Positions 1 to 5,140 of a stretch of DNA of 5,140 nucleotides are shown piece by piece. The notes below the pieces were generated by a model. The model was not told the DNA's origin. It saw only the letters and a program-made list of their open reading frames with translations, and ran no database searches. The stretch is from Thermoleophilia bacterium. Lineage in GTDB: Bacteria > Actinomycetota > Thermoleophilia > Gaiellales > Gaiellaceae. The position numbers were made by a program, and so were the translations under genes. The stretch's first letter is position 1. Each line of letters begins with the position of its first letter. The stretch covers positions 1-5,140 of the forward strand of contig JAOUEK010000179.1 in the NCBI GenBank assembly GCA_029858755.1, read 5' to 3'.

Positions 1-270
1 AGCGAGGAGCGGGTACGTGCGCCGCTTCGAGCCGACGAATGGAACAGCCCGAGCGCCGGCCCCGAGGCTCGCATCGCGCACGCCGCCGGACCGCCGGTCG
101 CGCGCGCCTGGGAGGGCGCCTGGCGCGAACCCGGGCATCACGCCCTGCCGGTGAGGATGACGTATCGGGGTCGCCGCGCGTCCTCCGGCATCGAACCCGC
201 TCGTCGCCAGGAGACCAGCCGCCGCGCACAACGCCCCAGCTGCGACCACCCGCCGCCGACGGCGGGTCAT
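1..270 (-). CDS. Secreted protein of unknown function, N-terminal part, runs off the left edge
   Basis: An open frame of 90 codons starts at ATG 270-268 and continues without a stop to base 1. The ATG overlaps the TGA of the Fn3-module gene as ATGA, a common sign of translational coupling, and this decides the start. The N-terminus looks like a signal peptide: Met-Thr, five arginines, then the hydrophobic stretch VVAAGALCAAAGLLATSGF. The single Cys lacks a proper lipobox (G-A-L before C), so a lipoprotein is unlikely. The run of Arg before VV resembles a Tat signal only loosely. After about residue 30 the chain is rich in Gly, Ala, Pro and Arg, like a flexible linker, and I recognise no domain. 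Its role is unknown; export and joint expression with the upstream gene are inferences. The low-complexity stretch means a frameshift further on cannot be excluded. Confidence 0.58.
   Translation of the reverse strand, partial: MTRRRRRVVAAGALCAAAGLLATSGFDAGGRAATPIRHPHRQGVMPGFAPGALPGARDRRSGGVRDASLGAGARAVPFVGSKRRTYPLLA
248..267 (-). other. Perfect hairpin over the stop/start junction of the two secreted-protein genes
   Basis: Arms ACCCGCCG (248-255) and CGGCGGGT (260-267) pair perfectly over 8 bp with a 4-base loop. On the minus strand the hairpin begins at the T of the upstream stop-codon complement and covers the first codons of the downstream gene, encoding part of its Arg run. No T-tract follows in the minus direction, so it is a poor intrinsic terminator. 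It could tune translation coupling or attenuate the transcript, or be a by-product of repeated Arg codons. Confidence 0.45.
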
Positions 271-1640
271 CCGGCTCTGAACGTGCGGTCGGACGAGACC
301 GTCGTGCCGGCTTCGTTGGTCGCGACGAAGCGGTAGTGGAGTGTGGTGCCGGGCGACACGATGATCTCCTCGCTTCTCACCTCGTCGCTGGTCGGCCGGA
401 AGCTCTCAGGGCTCGGGAGCGCGGCGAGCGCCACCGACTCCGTCCGCGAGCCGTAGCTGACGTCGGGGCCGTACTGCAGGTAGAAGCTCGTCGGCAGCCC
501 TCCCGTGTCGATCCCTGCGCCGAACGTCGCCGATGACGTTCCCGTCGACGGGCCCGCGAACACGTACGAGATCGCCGGCTTGCTGCCGTCGCTGACGAAG
601 GAGCGCGCCAGGGACTTCGTCCCCTTTGAGCTCGTCGCCACGATCCGGAAGTAGTAGGTCGTGGCCGGCGACAGACCAGAGAGCGGTACACGGACCTCGG
701 TGGTTGTCGGGCTCCACCCCTTTCCCGGTTTGGGACGGAGGCTCCGCGGCCGCGTTCTCGAGCCGTACTTGGGTTCGGGCCCGTACTCGACCGAGTACGT
801 GGTTCGAAGCCCGCCGGTATCGATCATCGCACCGAGGACGACGGACGTCGCCGTCGGCCCGGGGCCCACCGCGGGGAACTGGATGCCATGGGGGGGCTTC
901 CCGTCCACGTCGCGCTGGAATGCGGCCGATCCAGCAGCGTTGGACGCGACGATGCGACAGAGGTAGCGCTTCCCCGGCTTCAGGCCGCTCAGGGTGAAGC
1001 GGGTCTCGCGTTTCGTCGGAGACCAGTTCCCGGGGCTCGGCACCGCGGGCACGACAACGTCTGCGCTCCTGATGCGATAGCGAGGCCCGCACTCGGCCCG
1101 CGAAACCGTCTCGAGCCCGGCCGTGTCGACCGTGGCTGCGAGCACGATCGAACTCGGGGTGCGCCCGTTCCGGACGAATGCGTCGGACAGTCGAGGCGCC
1201 TTCCCGCCGCTGACGATCGTGCGGTCCGGCGCCGCGGTCGCCCCGAATGCGTTCGTCGTGACGAGCCGGTAGTGGTACCTCGTTTCCGGCGACAGGCCCG
1301 TGACGGCCACCCGGATCTCACCGACAGTGGGGAAGCCACTGCCGGGCTGCGGCCGGGCCGGAAGGGTCTGCGCCGGCGTACGAGACCCGTACTGCGCGCT
1401 GCGACCATACTCGACGTAGTACGTGGTGTCGCTGCCGCGCGTGTCGATGGACGCGCCGACGACGAGCGACGTCGCCTCGGTGCCGACCCCGGCGAAGCTG
1501 TAGCGAATGCGCGGCGTGTCCGCGGCAATGTTGTTGGTCGCCGCCGACGCGTCCGGCAGCCCGGACCGAGGCACCGAGCCGACCGCACCCGAGAGTACCG
1601 ACGCAGACAGGACGACGGCGACCACGATCGCGATCCGCAA
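267..1640 (-). CDS. Secreted protein with four tandem fibronectin type III-like modules
   Basis: This 457-aa protein starts at TTG 1640-1638, chosen because AAGGGGGAG lies 4 bases upstream and the following residues form a signal peptide (MRIAIVVAVVLSASVLSGA, likely cleaved near residue 20-25). The rest is four modules of about 100 aa: roughly 43-147, 148-248, 249-353 and 354-457. Each shows the pattern ID.GGL.T.Y.VEYGP..YGSRT followed by VRV.LSGLSP.T.Y.FRIVATN..GT, that is, the C and F strands of an Fn3-type beta sandwich. Such arrays are typical of exported actinobacterial proteins, where they act as spacers, adhesive modules or matrix binders. There is no catalytic domain, LPXTG sorting motif or C-terminal membrane helix, and the chain ends at the edge of module 4, so it is probably released or bound non-covalently. 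The only two Cys (184, 228) are both in module 2. It likely heads a two-gene unit with the overlapping downstream gene. The biological role is unknown. Confidence 0.88.
   Translation of the reverse strand: MRIAIVVAVVLSASVLSGAVGSVPRSGLPDASAATNNIAADTPRIRYSFAGVGTEATSLVVGASIDTRGSDTTYYVEYGRSAQYGSRTPAQTLPARPQPGSGFPTVGEIRVAVTGLSPETRYHYRLVTTNAFGATAAPDRTIVSGGKAPRLSDAFVRNGRTPSSIVLAATVDTAGLETVSRAECGPRYRIRSADVVVPAVPSPGNWSPTKRETRFTLSGLKPGKRYLCRIVASNAAGSAAFQRDVDGKPPHGIQFPAVGPGPTATSVVLGAMIDTGGLRTTYSVEYGPEPKYGSRTRPRSLRPKPGKGWSPTTTEVRVPLSGLSPATTYYFRIVATSSKGTKSLARSFVSDGSKPAISYVFAGPSTGTSSATFGAGIDTGGLPTSFYLQYGPDVSYGSRTESVALAALPSPESFRPTSDEVRSEEIIVSPGTTLHYRFVATNEAGTTVSSDRTFRAG
270..1514 (-). repeat. Four protein-level tandem modules (Fn3-like) within the secreted protein gene
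   Basis: In transcription order the modules occupy about 1514-1200, 1199-897, 896-582 and 581-270. Modules 1, 3 and 4 keep YGSRT after the VEYG/LQYG strand. Module 2 is the divergent copy, with AECGPRYRIRS in that place. Linkers between modules are short and Gly/Lys/Pro-containing (SGGKAPR, DGKPPHG, DGSKPA). The DNA copies are clearly diverged, so the duplications look old and the modules appear to be under selection for fold. Confidence 0.8.
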
Positions 1641-1644
1641 TGGA

Positions 1645-1653
1645 CTCCCCCTT
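1645..1653 (-). promoter_or_regulatory. Ribosome binding site for the Fn3-module gene
   Basis: AAGGGGGAG on the minus strand ends four bases before the TTG at 1640. It supports the non-ATG start, because the next in-frame ATG lies deep inside module 3 and would remove the signal peptide. Confidence 0.65.
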
Positions 1654-1682
1654 GCTGAGAACCAGCCCTACTCCCCGCAATC

Positions 1683-1711
1683 AGTGTAGTCAGTTCTCGC
1701 CTCGATGTCTT
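1683..1711 (-). promoter_or_regulatory. Candidate promoter of the secreted-protein operon
   Basis: On the minus strand, AAGACA (1711-1706; 4 of 6 to TTGACA) and TACACT (1688-1683; 4 of 6 to TATAAT) are separated by exactly 17 bases. A transcript would start near 1676, giving a leader of about 36 bases before the TTG start. The site sits between the aceE terminator hairpin and the gene, where a promoter is expected. Matches are moderate, so this is a prediction. Confidence 0.45.
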
Positions 1712-1766
1712 CTGCCACGCCCTGTTGGTGCTCGTCGGCGGTCCTCGCTCGTCTCCGTTCGCCACG

Positions 1767-1794
1767 GCCCGGGAGCACGCAGTGCTGCCCGAGC
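1767..1794 (-). terminator. Terminator-like hairpin after aceE
   Basis: On the minus strand, GCTCGGGCAGCAC (1794-1782) pairs with GTGCTCCCGGGC (1778-1767) over a 3-base loop. The stem has 12 pairs, one G-U and one bulged C. It begins two bases after the aceE TGA. No T-tract follows, which is usual for high-GC actinobacterial terminators, where strong stems alone or with Rho end transcription. It suggests aceE is transcribed separately from the downstream secreted-protein genes. Confidence 0.6.
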
Positions 1795-1795
1795 T

Positions 1796-4492
1796 TCAAC
1801 GCCGCCAGGGCGGATCGGCGTCGGCGTCGATCCCGTAGCGCTCGATCGCCTCGGCGACGACCGTCGCCTCGACCACGCCCTCGTCCGCGAGCGCCTTCAG
1901 CGCCGCCACGGCCACGTGGTGCCGGTCGACCTCGAAGAAGCGGCGCAGCTTCACGCGGTAGTCGGAGCGGCCGAAGCCGTCGGTGCCGAGGGTCACGTAG
2001 CGGCCCGGGACGAACGGCCGGATCTGGTCGGCAAAGGCGCGCATGTAGTCGGAGGCGGCGACCGCGGGCCCGGTACGGCCGGCGAGGCACTCGTGCACGT
2101 ACGGCACGCGCGGCTCCTCCGTCGGGTGCAGGCGGTTCCAGCGCTCGACCGCCATCCCCTCGCGGCGGAGCTCCGTGAAGCTCGTCACGCTCCACACGTC
2201 CGCTGCGACGCCGAGCTCCTCCTCGAGCAGCTCGGCGCCGGCGAGCACCTCGCGCAGGATCGCGCCCGAGCCGAGGAGCTGCACCCGCCCCGCGCCGTTC
2301 CTCTTCGCCCCCTCGCGCACGAGGTACATGCCGTGCAGGATCCCCTCCTCGACGCCCTCGGGCATCGAGGGCTGGAGGTAGTTCTCGTTCATCACCGTGA
2401 TGTAGTAGAAGACGTCCTCCTGCTCGTGGCACATGCGGCGCAGGCCGTCGCGGACGATCACGCCGAGCTCGTACGCGTACGTCGGGTCGTAGGCGACGCA
2501 GTTCGGGATCGTGGCGGCGAGCAGGTGGGAGTGGCCGTCCTCGTGCTGCAGGCCCTCGCCGTTCAGGGTCGTCCGACCGGAGGTGCCGCCGATCAGGAAC
2601 CCGCGCGCACGGCTGTCGCCGGCGGCCCACGCGAGGTCGCCGACCCGCTGGAACCCGAACATGGAGTAGAAGACGTAGAAAGGCACCATCGTCACGCCGT
2701 GGTTGGCGTAGGACGTGGCGGCCGCGATCCACGACGAGAAGGCACCGGCCTCGTTGATCCCCTCCTGCAGGATCTGCCCGTGCTCGTCCTCGCGGTAGAA
2801 CATGAAGTCGTCGGCGTCCTCCGGCACGTACAGCTGCCCCACCCGGGAGTAGATCCCGAGCTGCCGGAACATCCCCTCCATCCCGAACGTCCGTGACTCG
2901 TCGGGGACGATCGGCACCACGCGCGGGCCGATCGCCTCGTCGCGGACGAGCGTGTTGAGGATGCGGACGAACGCCATCGTCGTCGAGTTCTCGCGCTCGC
3001 CGCTCCCTTCGAGCACGCTCTCGAACGGCGGCGGCACCGGCAGCGGCTCGGCGTCGGTGTGCCGCGCCGGCAGCGGGCCGCCGAGCGCCTCACGGCGCTC
3101 CTGCAGGTACGTGAGCTCCGGGCTCCCCTCTGGCCGGTAGAAGGTGGCGGCAATCGCCTGCTCGTCGCTCAGGGGGAGCTCGAGCCTGTCGCGCAGCGCC
3201 AGCCGAGCGGCCTCGTCCATCGCCTTCGCCTGATGGGTGATGTTCTTTCCTTCCCCGGCCTGGCCCATCCCGTAGCCCTTGATCGTCTTCGCCAGGATCA
3301 CGGTCGGCGATCCGGTATGGCGTGCGGCCGCGGCATAGGCGGCGTAGACCTTCTGCGGGTCGTGGCCGCCGCGGCGCAGCGCCCAGATCTCGTCGTCGGT
3401 CCAGTCCTCCACCATGGCGCGGGTCTGCGGGTACTTGCCGAAGAAGTGCTCGCGGACGTACGCGCCGTCCTTCGACTTGAAGGTCTGGTACTCGCCGTCC
3501 ACGGCCTCGAGCATCCGCCGCCGCAGCCAACCCTCCTCGTCGGCGGCGAGCAGCGGATCCCAGCTCGAGCCCCAGATCACCTTGATCACGTTCCAGCCGG
3601 CGCCGTTGAAGTTCGTCTCCAGCTCCTGGATGATCTTCCCGTTGCCCCGCACGGGGCCGTCGAGCCGCTGCAGGTTGCAGTTGACGACGAAGACGAGGTT
3701 GTCGAGGCGCTCCCGGCCGGCGAGCGCGATCGCGCCCATCGACTCGGGCTCGTCCATCTCACCGTCCCCCATGAACGCCCACACCTTGCGATCGCCCGGG
3801 TCGAGGATGCCGCGCGCGGCGAGGTACTTCACGAACCGCGCCTGGTAGATCGCCATCAGCGGGCCGAGGCCCATGGAGACGGTGGGGAACTGCCAGAGCT
3901 CGGGCATCAGCCACGGATGCGGGTACGAGGAGAGCCCGCCCCCGTCCACCTCCTGCCGGAACCGCCGCAGGTGCTCCTCGGTGAGGCGCCCCTCGAGGAA
4001 CGCGCGTGCGTAGACGCCGGGCGAGGAGTGGCCCTGCAGGTAGACGAGGTCGCCGAGGTGCTCGTCGGTGCGTGCGCGCCAGAAGTGGTTGAAGCCGACC
4101 TCGTAGAGCGTCTCGGCCGACTGGTAGCTCGCGATGTGCCCGCCGAGCTCGGTCGACTCCACGTTCGCCTGCAGCACGATCGCCGCCGCGTTCCAGCGGA
4201 CGAGCGCCGCCGCCTTTCGCGCCAGCTCCGGGTCGCCGGGAACCGGGTCCTCGTGCTCCGGCGGGATCGTGTTCACGTACGGCGTCTCGTGGGCGAAGGT
4301 GACCGGCACGCCCTCGTGACGCGCGTGGTCGACGACCCGGTCGAGCAGGAAGCTCATGCGCTCGAGGCCGTCGTACTCGACGACGGCGTCGACGGAGTCG
4401 AGCCACTCCTGGGTCTCGACGGGCTCGCTGTCGGGAACGACGGGGTCGGGCCCGGGCGCCCGGCGCGACGGGCTGGGGTCGATCGCGGTCAC
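1796..4492 (-). CDS. aceE: Pyruvate dehydrogenase E1 component, homodimeric type
   Basis: AceE decarboxylates pyruvate with thiamine diphosphate and Mg2+ and passes the acetyl group to the lipoyl domain of E2 (AceF) in the cytoplasmic pyruvate dehydrogenase complex. The 898-aa length fits the family (E. coli about 887). From memory of the E. coli protein, near-identical blocks run end to end: GDGEMDEPES (242-251) and NCN (271-273) form the ThDP/Mg site. Active-site residues appear intact: H119 (GGHIAS), H155 (QGHSSPG), H420 (NITHQ), E581 (GINEAG) and H650 (LQHED). The middle domain carries YSMFGFQRVGDL and GGTSGRTTLNGEGLQHEDGHSH-like blocks (609-656). The C-terminal domain holds SVTSFTELRREG and LGTDGFGRSD. 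The start is GTG 4492-4490, the first usable start in frame, with the family N-terminal region (ETQEWLDSV) following. No Shine-Dalgarno is seen, but a -10 element lies six bases upstream, suggesting a leaderless mRNA. aceF and lpd are not adjacent. It appears intact and functional. Confidence 0.98.
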   Translation of the reverse strand: MTAIDPSPSRRAPGPDPVVPDSEPVETQEWLDSVDAVVEYDGLERMSFLLDRVVDHARHEGVPVTFAHETPYVNTIPPEHEDPVPGDPELARKAAALVRWNAAAIVLQANVESTELGGHIASYQSAETLYEVGFNHFWRARTDEHLGDLVYLQGHSSPGVYARAFLEGRLTEEHLRRFRQEVDGGGLSSYPHPWLMPELWQFPTVSMGLGPLMAIYQARFVKYLAARGILDPGDRKVWAFMGDGEMDEPESMGAIALAGRERLDNLVFVVNCNLQRLDGPVRGNGKIIQELETNFNGAGWNVIKVIWGSSWDPLLAADEEGWLRRRMLEAVDGEYQTFKSKDGAYVREHFFGKYPQTRAMVEDWTDDEIWALRRGGHDPQKVYAAYAAAARHTGSPTVILAKTIKGYGMGQAGEGKNITHQAKAMDEAARLALRDRLELPLSDEQAIAATFYRPEGSPELTYLQERREALGGPLPARHTDAEPLPVPPPFESVLEGSGERENSTTMAFVRILNTLVRDEAIGPRVVPIVPDESRTFGMEGMFRQLGIYSRVGQLYVPEDADDFMFYREDEHGQILQEGINEAGAFSSWIAAATSYANHGVTMVPFYVFYSMFGFQRVGDLAWAAGDSRARGFLIGGTSGRTTLNGEGLQHEDGHSHLLAATIPNCVAYDPTYAYELGVIVRDGLRRMCHEQEDVFYYITVMNENYLQPSMPEGVEEGILHGMYLVREGAKRNGAGRVQLLGSGAILREVLAGAELLEEELGVAADVWSVTSFTELRREGMAVERWNRLHPTEEPRVPYVHECLAGRTGPAVAASDYMRAFADQIRPFVPGRYVTLGTDGFGRSDYRVKLRRFFEVDRHHVAVAALKALADEGVVEATVVAEAIERYGIDADADPPWRR

Positions 4493-4498
4493 CCCGTG

Positions 4499-4504
4499 AT
4501 GGTA
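4499..4504 (-). promoter_or_regulatory. Candidate -10 element of aceE, leaderless arrangement
   Basis: TACCAT on the minus strand (4 of 6 to TATAAT) is separated from the GTG start by six bases, which places the transcription start on the G of GTG. No ribosome binding site is visible in the 20 bases before GTG, as expected for a leaderless message, common in actinobacteria. No clear -35 element is seen 16-18 bases upstream, so an activator may be needed or the true promoter may lie further up. Confidence 0.4.
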
Positions 4505-4529
4505 GTCGCCGTGTCCTGCCGTTCGGGTG

Positions 4530-4556
4530 CCGGTCGAGACCGGTGCCCGGCGGGCA
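4530..4556. promoter_or_regulatory. Two adjacent inverted repeats upstream of the aceE promoter
   Basis: CCGGTC-GA-GACCGG occupies 4530-4543 and TGCCC-GGC-GGGCA occupies 4544-4556, directly abutting. They lie just upstream of where a -35 region for the aceE -10 would fall (about 4522-4527). Such placement suits an activator or repressor binding site, but short GC palindromes arise often in this composition. No known regulator motif is recognised. Confidence 0.3.
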
Positions 4557-4604
4557 TCACAGGAGCCGGGGGCATCGTCGCGCCGCGCCGTCGCCCCCGG
4601 TCGA

Positions 4605-4739
4605 TCAGCCGCGTGTCGCCGCGAGCCCCGCGACCATCGACCTGATCAGCTCGGCCGCAGGCCCACCCTCGCTCGGGGCTATGGCCGCCTCGCCGAGGAC
4701 GGCGTTGAGCAGACGTGAGGTGATATCCACCGCCGTATG
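4605..4739 (-). pseudogene. Probable C-terminal remnant of a TetR-family regulator
   Basis: The last 44 codons of a minus-strand frame, ending at TGA 4607-4605, read like the tail of a TetR regulator. VDITSRLLNAVLGEAA matches the usual 'ARLLxALxEAA' helix, and ELIRSMVAGLAA matches the closing 'LVRxLLxGL' helix. About ten residues normally found between those helices seem to be missing. Upstream of 4739 the same frame turns into charged low-complexity sequence, and I find no helix-turn-helix domain in any minus frame up to 5140. Some codons (ATA, TCA, ACA) are less GC-biased than in aceE, fitting decay. The likely story is a regulator once located upstream of aceE and lost by deletion. Resemblance is from pattern memory only; a chance open frame is the alternative. 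Confidence 0.35.
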
Positions 4740-4847
4740 GCGTGGCCGGCCGTCGGCTTCGTGTCGACGCTCTCGTACCTCGCGGGCGTCGCCCTGCTCG
4801 CCGCCCTCGCCGCGGGGCCTGCACTCTCGGGTCGCACGCAGCCCTGA
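4737..4847 (+). CDS. Possible 36-aa single-pass membrane peptide
   Basis: A short frame from ATG 4737 to TGA 4847 encodes MAWPAVG, then a hydrophobic segment (about residues 7-30, FVSTLSYLAGVALLAALAAG) and a short polar tail SGRTQP. Nearly every codon ends in G or C, as in the real genes here. A hairpin (4854-4875) follows six bases after the stop. Against it, the nearest Shine-Dalgarno-like sequence, GAGGTGAT at 4717-4724, is 12 bases from the ATG, longer than ideal, and there is no clear promoter. It begins exactly opposite the end of the TetR-like remnant. It is the only gene candidate on the plus strand. No family is recognised; antisense composition could also produce such a hydrophobic frame. 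Confidence 0.3.
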   Translation: MAWPAVGFVSTLSYLAGVALLAALAAGPALSGRTQP

Positions 4848-4853
4848 ACGGCG

Positions 4854-4875
4854 AAGGGCCCTGTCCGAGGCCCTT
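4854..4875 (+). terminator. Hairpin following the small membrane-peptide frame
   Basis: AAGGGCC (4854-4860) and GGCCCTT (4869-4875) form a 7-bp perfect stem with an 8-base loop. It lies six bases after the TGA at 4847, the position of a terminator, but no T-tract follows on either strand. Confidence 0.35.
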
Positions 4876-5053
4876 GGCAGCACCAGGGGGGCAGGGTGTG
4901 TACAGCGCGACCTCGGATCACCTACCGGATCCCCGAGGGGCTCTGCCCACACGGGCCTGACCCCCGGAGCGCATCCCAGGGGAGCCGAGGACCCACTCCG
5001 GCCGCCGCCTGGGGCTTCCGCGGCCACGATACGCGCGGCTGTCTCGGCGGAGT

Positions 5054-5089
5054 GGTGCCTCGTTGGCACCTCAACGGTGTCGGAGCACC
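5054..5089. other. Four mutually complementary arms, attenuator-like
   Basis: Arm 1 GGTGCC (5054-5059), arm 2 GGCACC (5065-5070), arm 3 GGTGTC (5076-5081) and arm 4 GCACC (5085-5089) follow one another with 3-5 base gaps. Arm 1 pairs with arm 2 perfectly, arm 2 with arm 3 with one G-U, and arm 3 with arm 4 with one G-U. These are mutually exclusive folds of the 1-2/2-3/3-4 kind seen in attenuators. The terminator hairpin starts 14 bases further on. Confidence 0.3.
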
Positions 5090-5102
5090 AGCCGAAAGAG
5101 GA

Positions 5103-5128
5103 GAAAGGCCCGGGATTGCGGGCCTTTC
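5103..5128 (-). terminator. Intrinsic terminator hairpin, best oriented for a minus-strand unit beyond the right edge
   Basis: GAAAGGCCCG (5103-5112) and CGGGCCTTTC (5119-5128) form a perfect 10-bp stem with a 6-base loop. Reading the minus strand, the stem is followed by the T-rich TCCTCTTTC, whereas the plus strand continues GGGAGTAG. It therefore most likely ends a minus-strand transcript entering from the right of the window. The AAAGG...CCTTT flanks also allow weaker bidirectional use. Confidence 0.6.
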
Positions 5129-5140
5129 GGGAGTAGCGGG

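Larger units (their letters stand above)
4848..5140. other. Intergenic region with dense inverted repeats, no convincing gene
   Basis: Frames here on both strands are rich in Pro, Arg and Gly without family signatures. Several hairpins are visible. CCTCGGATC (4911-4919) pairs with GAT plus CCGAGG (4928-4938), leaving a 2-base bulge. CCCAGGGGAG (4975-4984) pairs with CTCC (4996-4999) and CCTGGG (5008-5013). A competing pairing joins CCGGAG (4964-4969) with CTCCGG (4996-5001). Further right lie the alternating arms at 5054-5089 and the terminator at 5103-5128. A structured RNA or leader is possible, but I do not match it to a known riboswitch, tmRNA, SRP RNA or 6C RNA. Confidence 0.4.

Noticed and set aside
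39..536. Plus-strand frame of 165 codons over the left edge
   Set aside because: It is Arg/Pro/Gly-rich with no start signal and lies opposite the two secreted-protein genes.
1640..2896. Long plus-strand frame opposite aceE (418 codons)
   Set aside because: It is the antisense shadow of aceE in a high-GC genome, with Val/His/Arg-rich low-complexity sequence and no signature.
3059..4645. Long plus-strand frame of 528 codons
   Set aside because: It lies wholly opposite conserved aceE codons and its composition mirrors them; it is a shadow.
5051..5064. Resemblance to a T-box antiterminator (GTGGTGCC against the consensus GTGGTACC)
   Set aside because: The nearly invariant A of the UGGNACC bulge is G here, the sequence after it folds on itself, and no Stem I or specifier loop could be recognised upstream.
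4605..5069. A 154-codon minus-strand frame as an intact gene, including an N-terminal stretch faintly like a TetR first helix
   Set aside because: Only the last 44 residues look like a protein family. The middle is Gly/Pro/Arg-rich, the helix-turn-helix is missing, and other frames do not supply it.
5082..5090. GGAGCACCA as a tRNA 3' end with CCA on the plus strand
   Set aside because: No matching 5' acceptor arm or T-loop is found in the preceding 100 bases.

Overview
The window is very GC-rich with strongly G/C-ending codons. It encodes a homodimeric-type pyruvate dehydrogenase E1 (AceE) and a secreted protein built of Fn3-like modules with 'VEYGP..YGSRT' and 'GLSP.T.Y.FRIVATN..GT' signatures. 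This fits a high-GC actinobacterium, most likely of the Thermoleophilia (Solirubrobacterales/Gaiellales) type. The lineage is inferred from gene style, not from a marker gene.

Layout, left to right: (1) 1-270, minus strand: the start of a second secreted protein that runs off the left edge. Its ATG overlaps the TGA of the next gene (ATGA). (2) 267-1640, minus: a 457-aa exported protein with a signal peptide and four tandem ~100-aa Fn3-like modules. A TTG start has a good ribosome binding site, and a plausible -35/-10 promoter lies in 1683-1711. (3) 1767-1794: a strong hairpin two bases past the aceE stop. (4) 1796-4492, minus: complete aceE, 898 aa, the anchor of the window. Its GTG start sits where a leaderless transcript would begin. 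(5) 4493-4604: aceE upstream region with two short inverted repeats. (6) 4605-4739, minus: an apparent tail of a TetR-family regulator with no recognisable remainder. (7) 4737-4847, plus: a possible 36-aa single-pass membrane peptide followed by a hairpin. (8) 4848-5140: no convincing gene, but dense inverted repeats, including four mutually complementary arms and a 10-bp terminator hairpin that best serves a minus-strand unit lying beyond the right edge.

How the parts work together: AceE is central metabolism (pyruvate to acetyl-CoA with AceF and Lpd, not in this window) and appears to be transcribed alone. The two secreted proteins form a separate, probably translationally coupled, envelope or extracellular pair of unknown function. 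I see no CRISPR array, insertion sequence, complete tRNA or rRNA. The least explained parts are the coupled secreted pair and the structured right-hand intergenic region.
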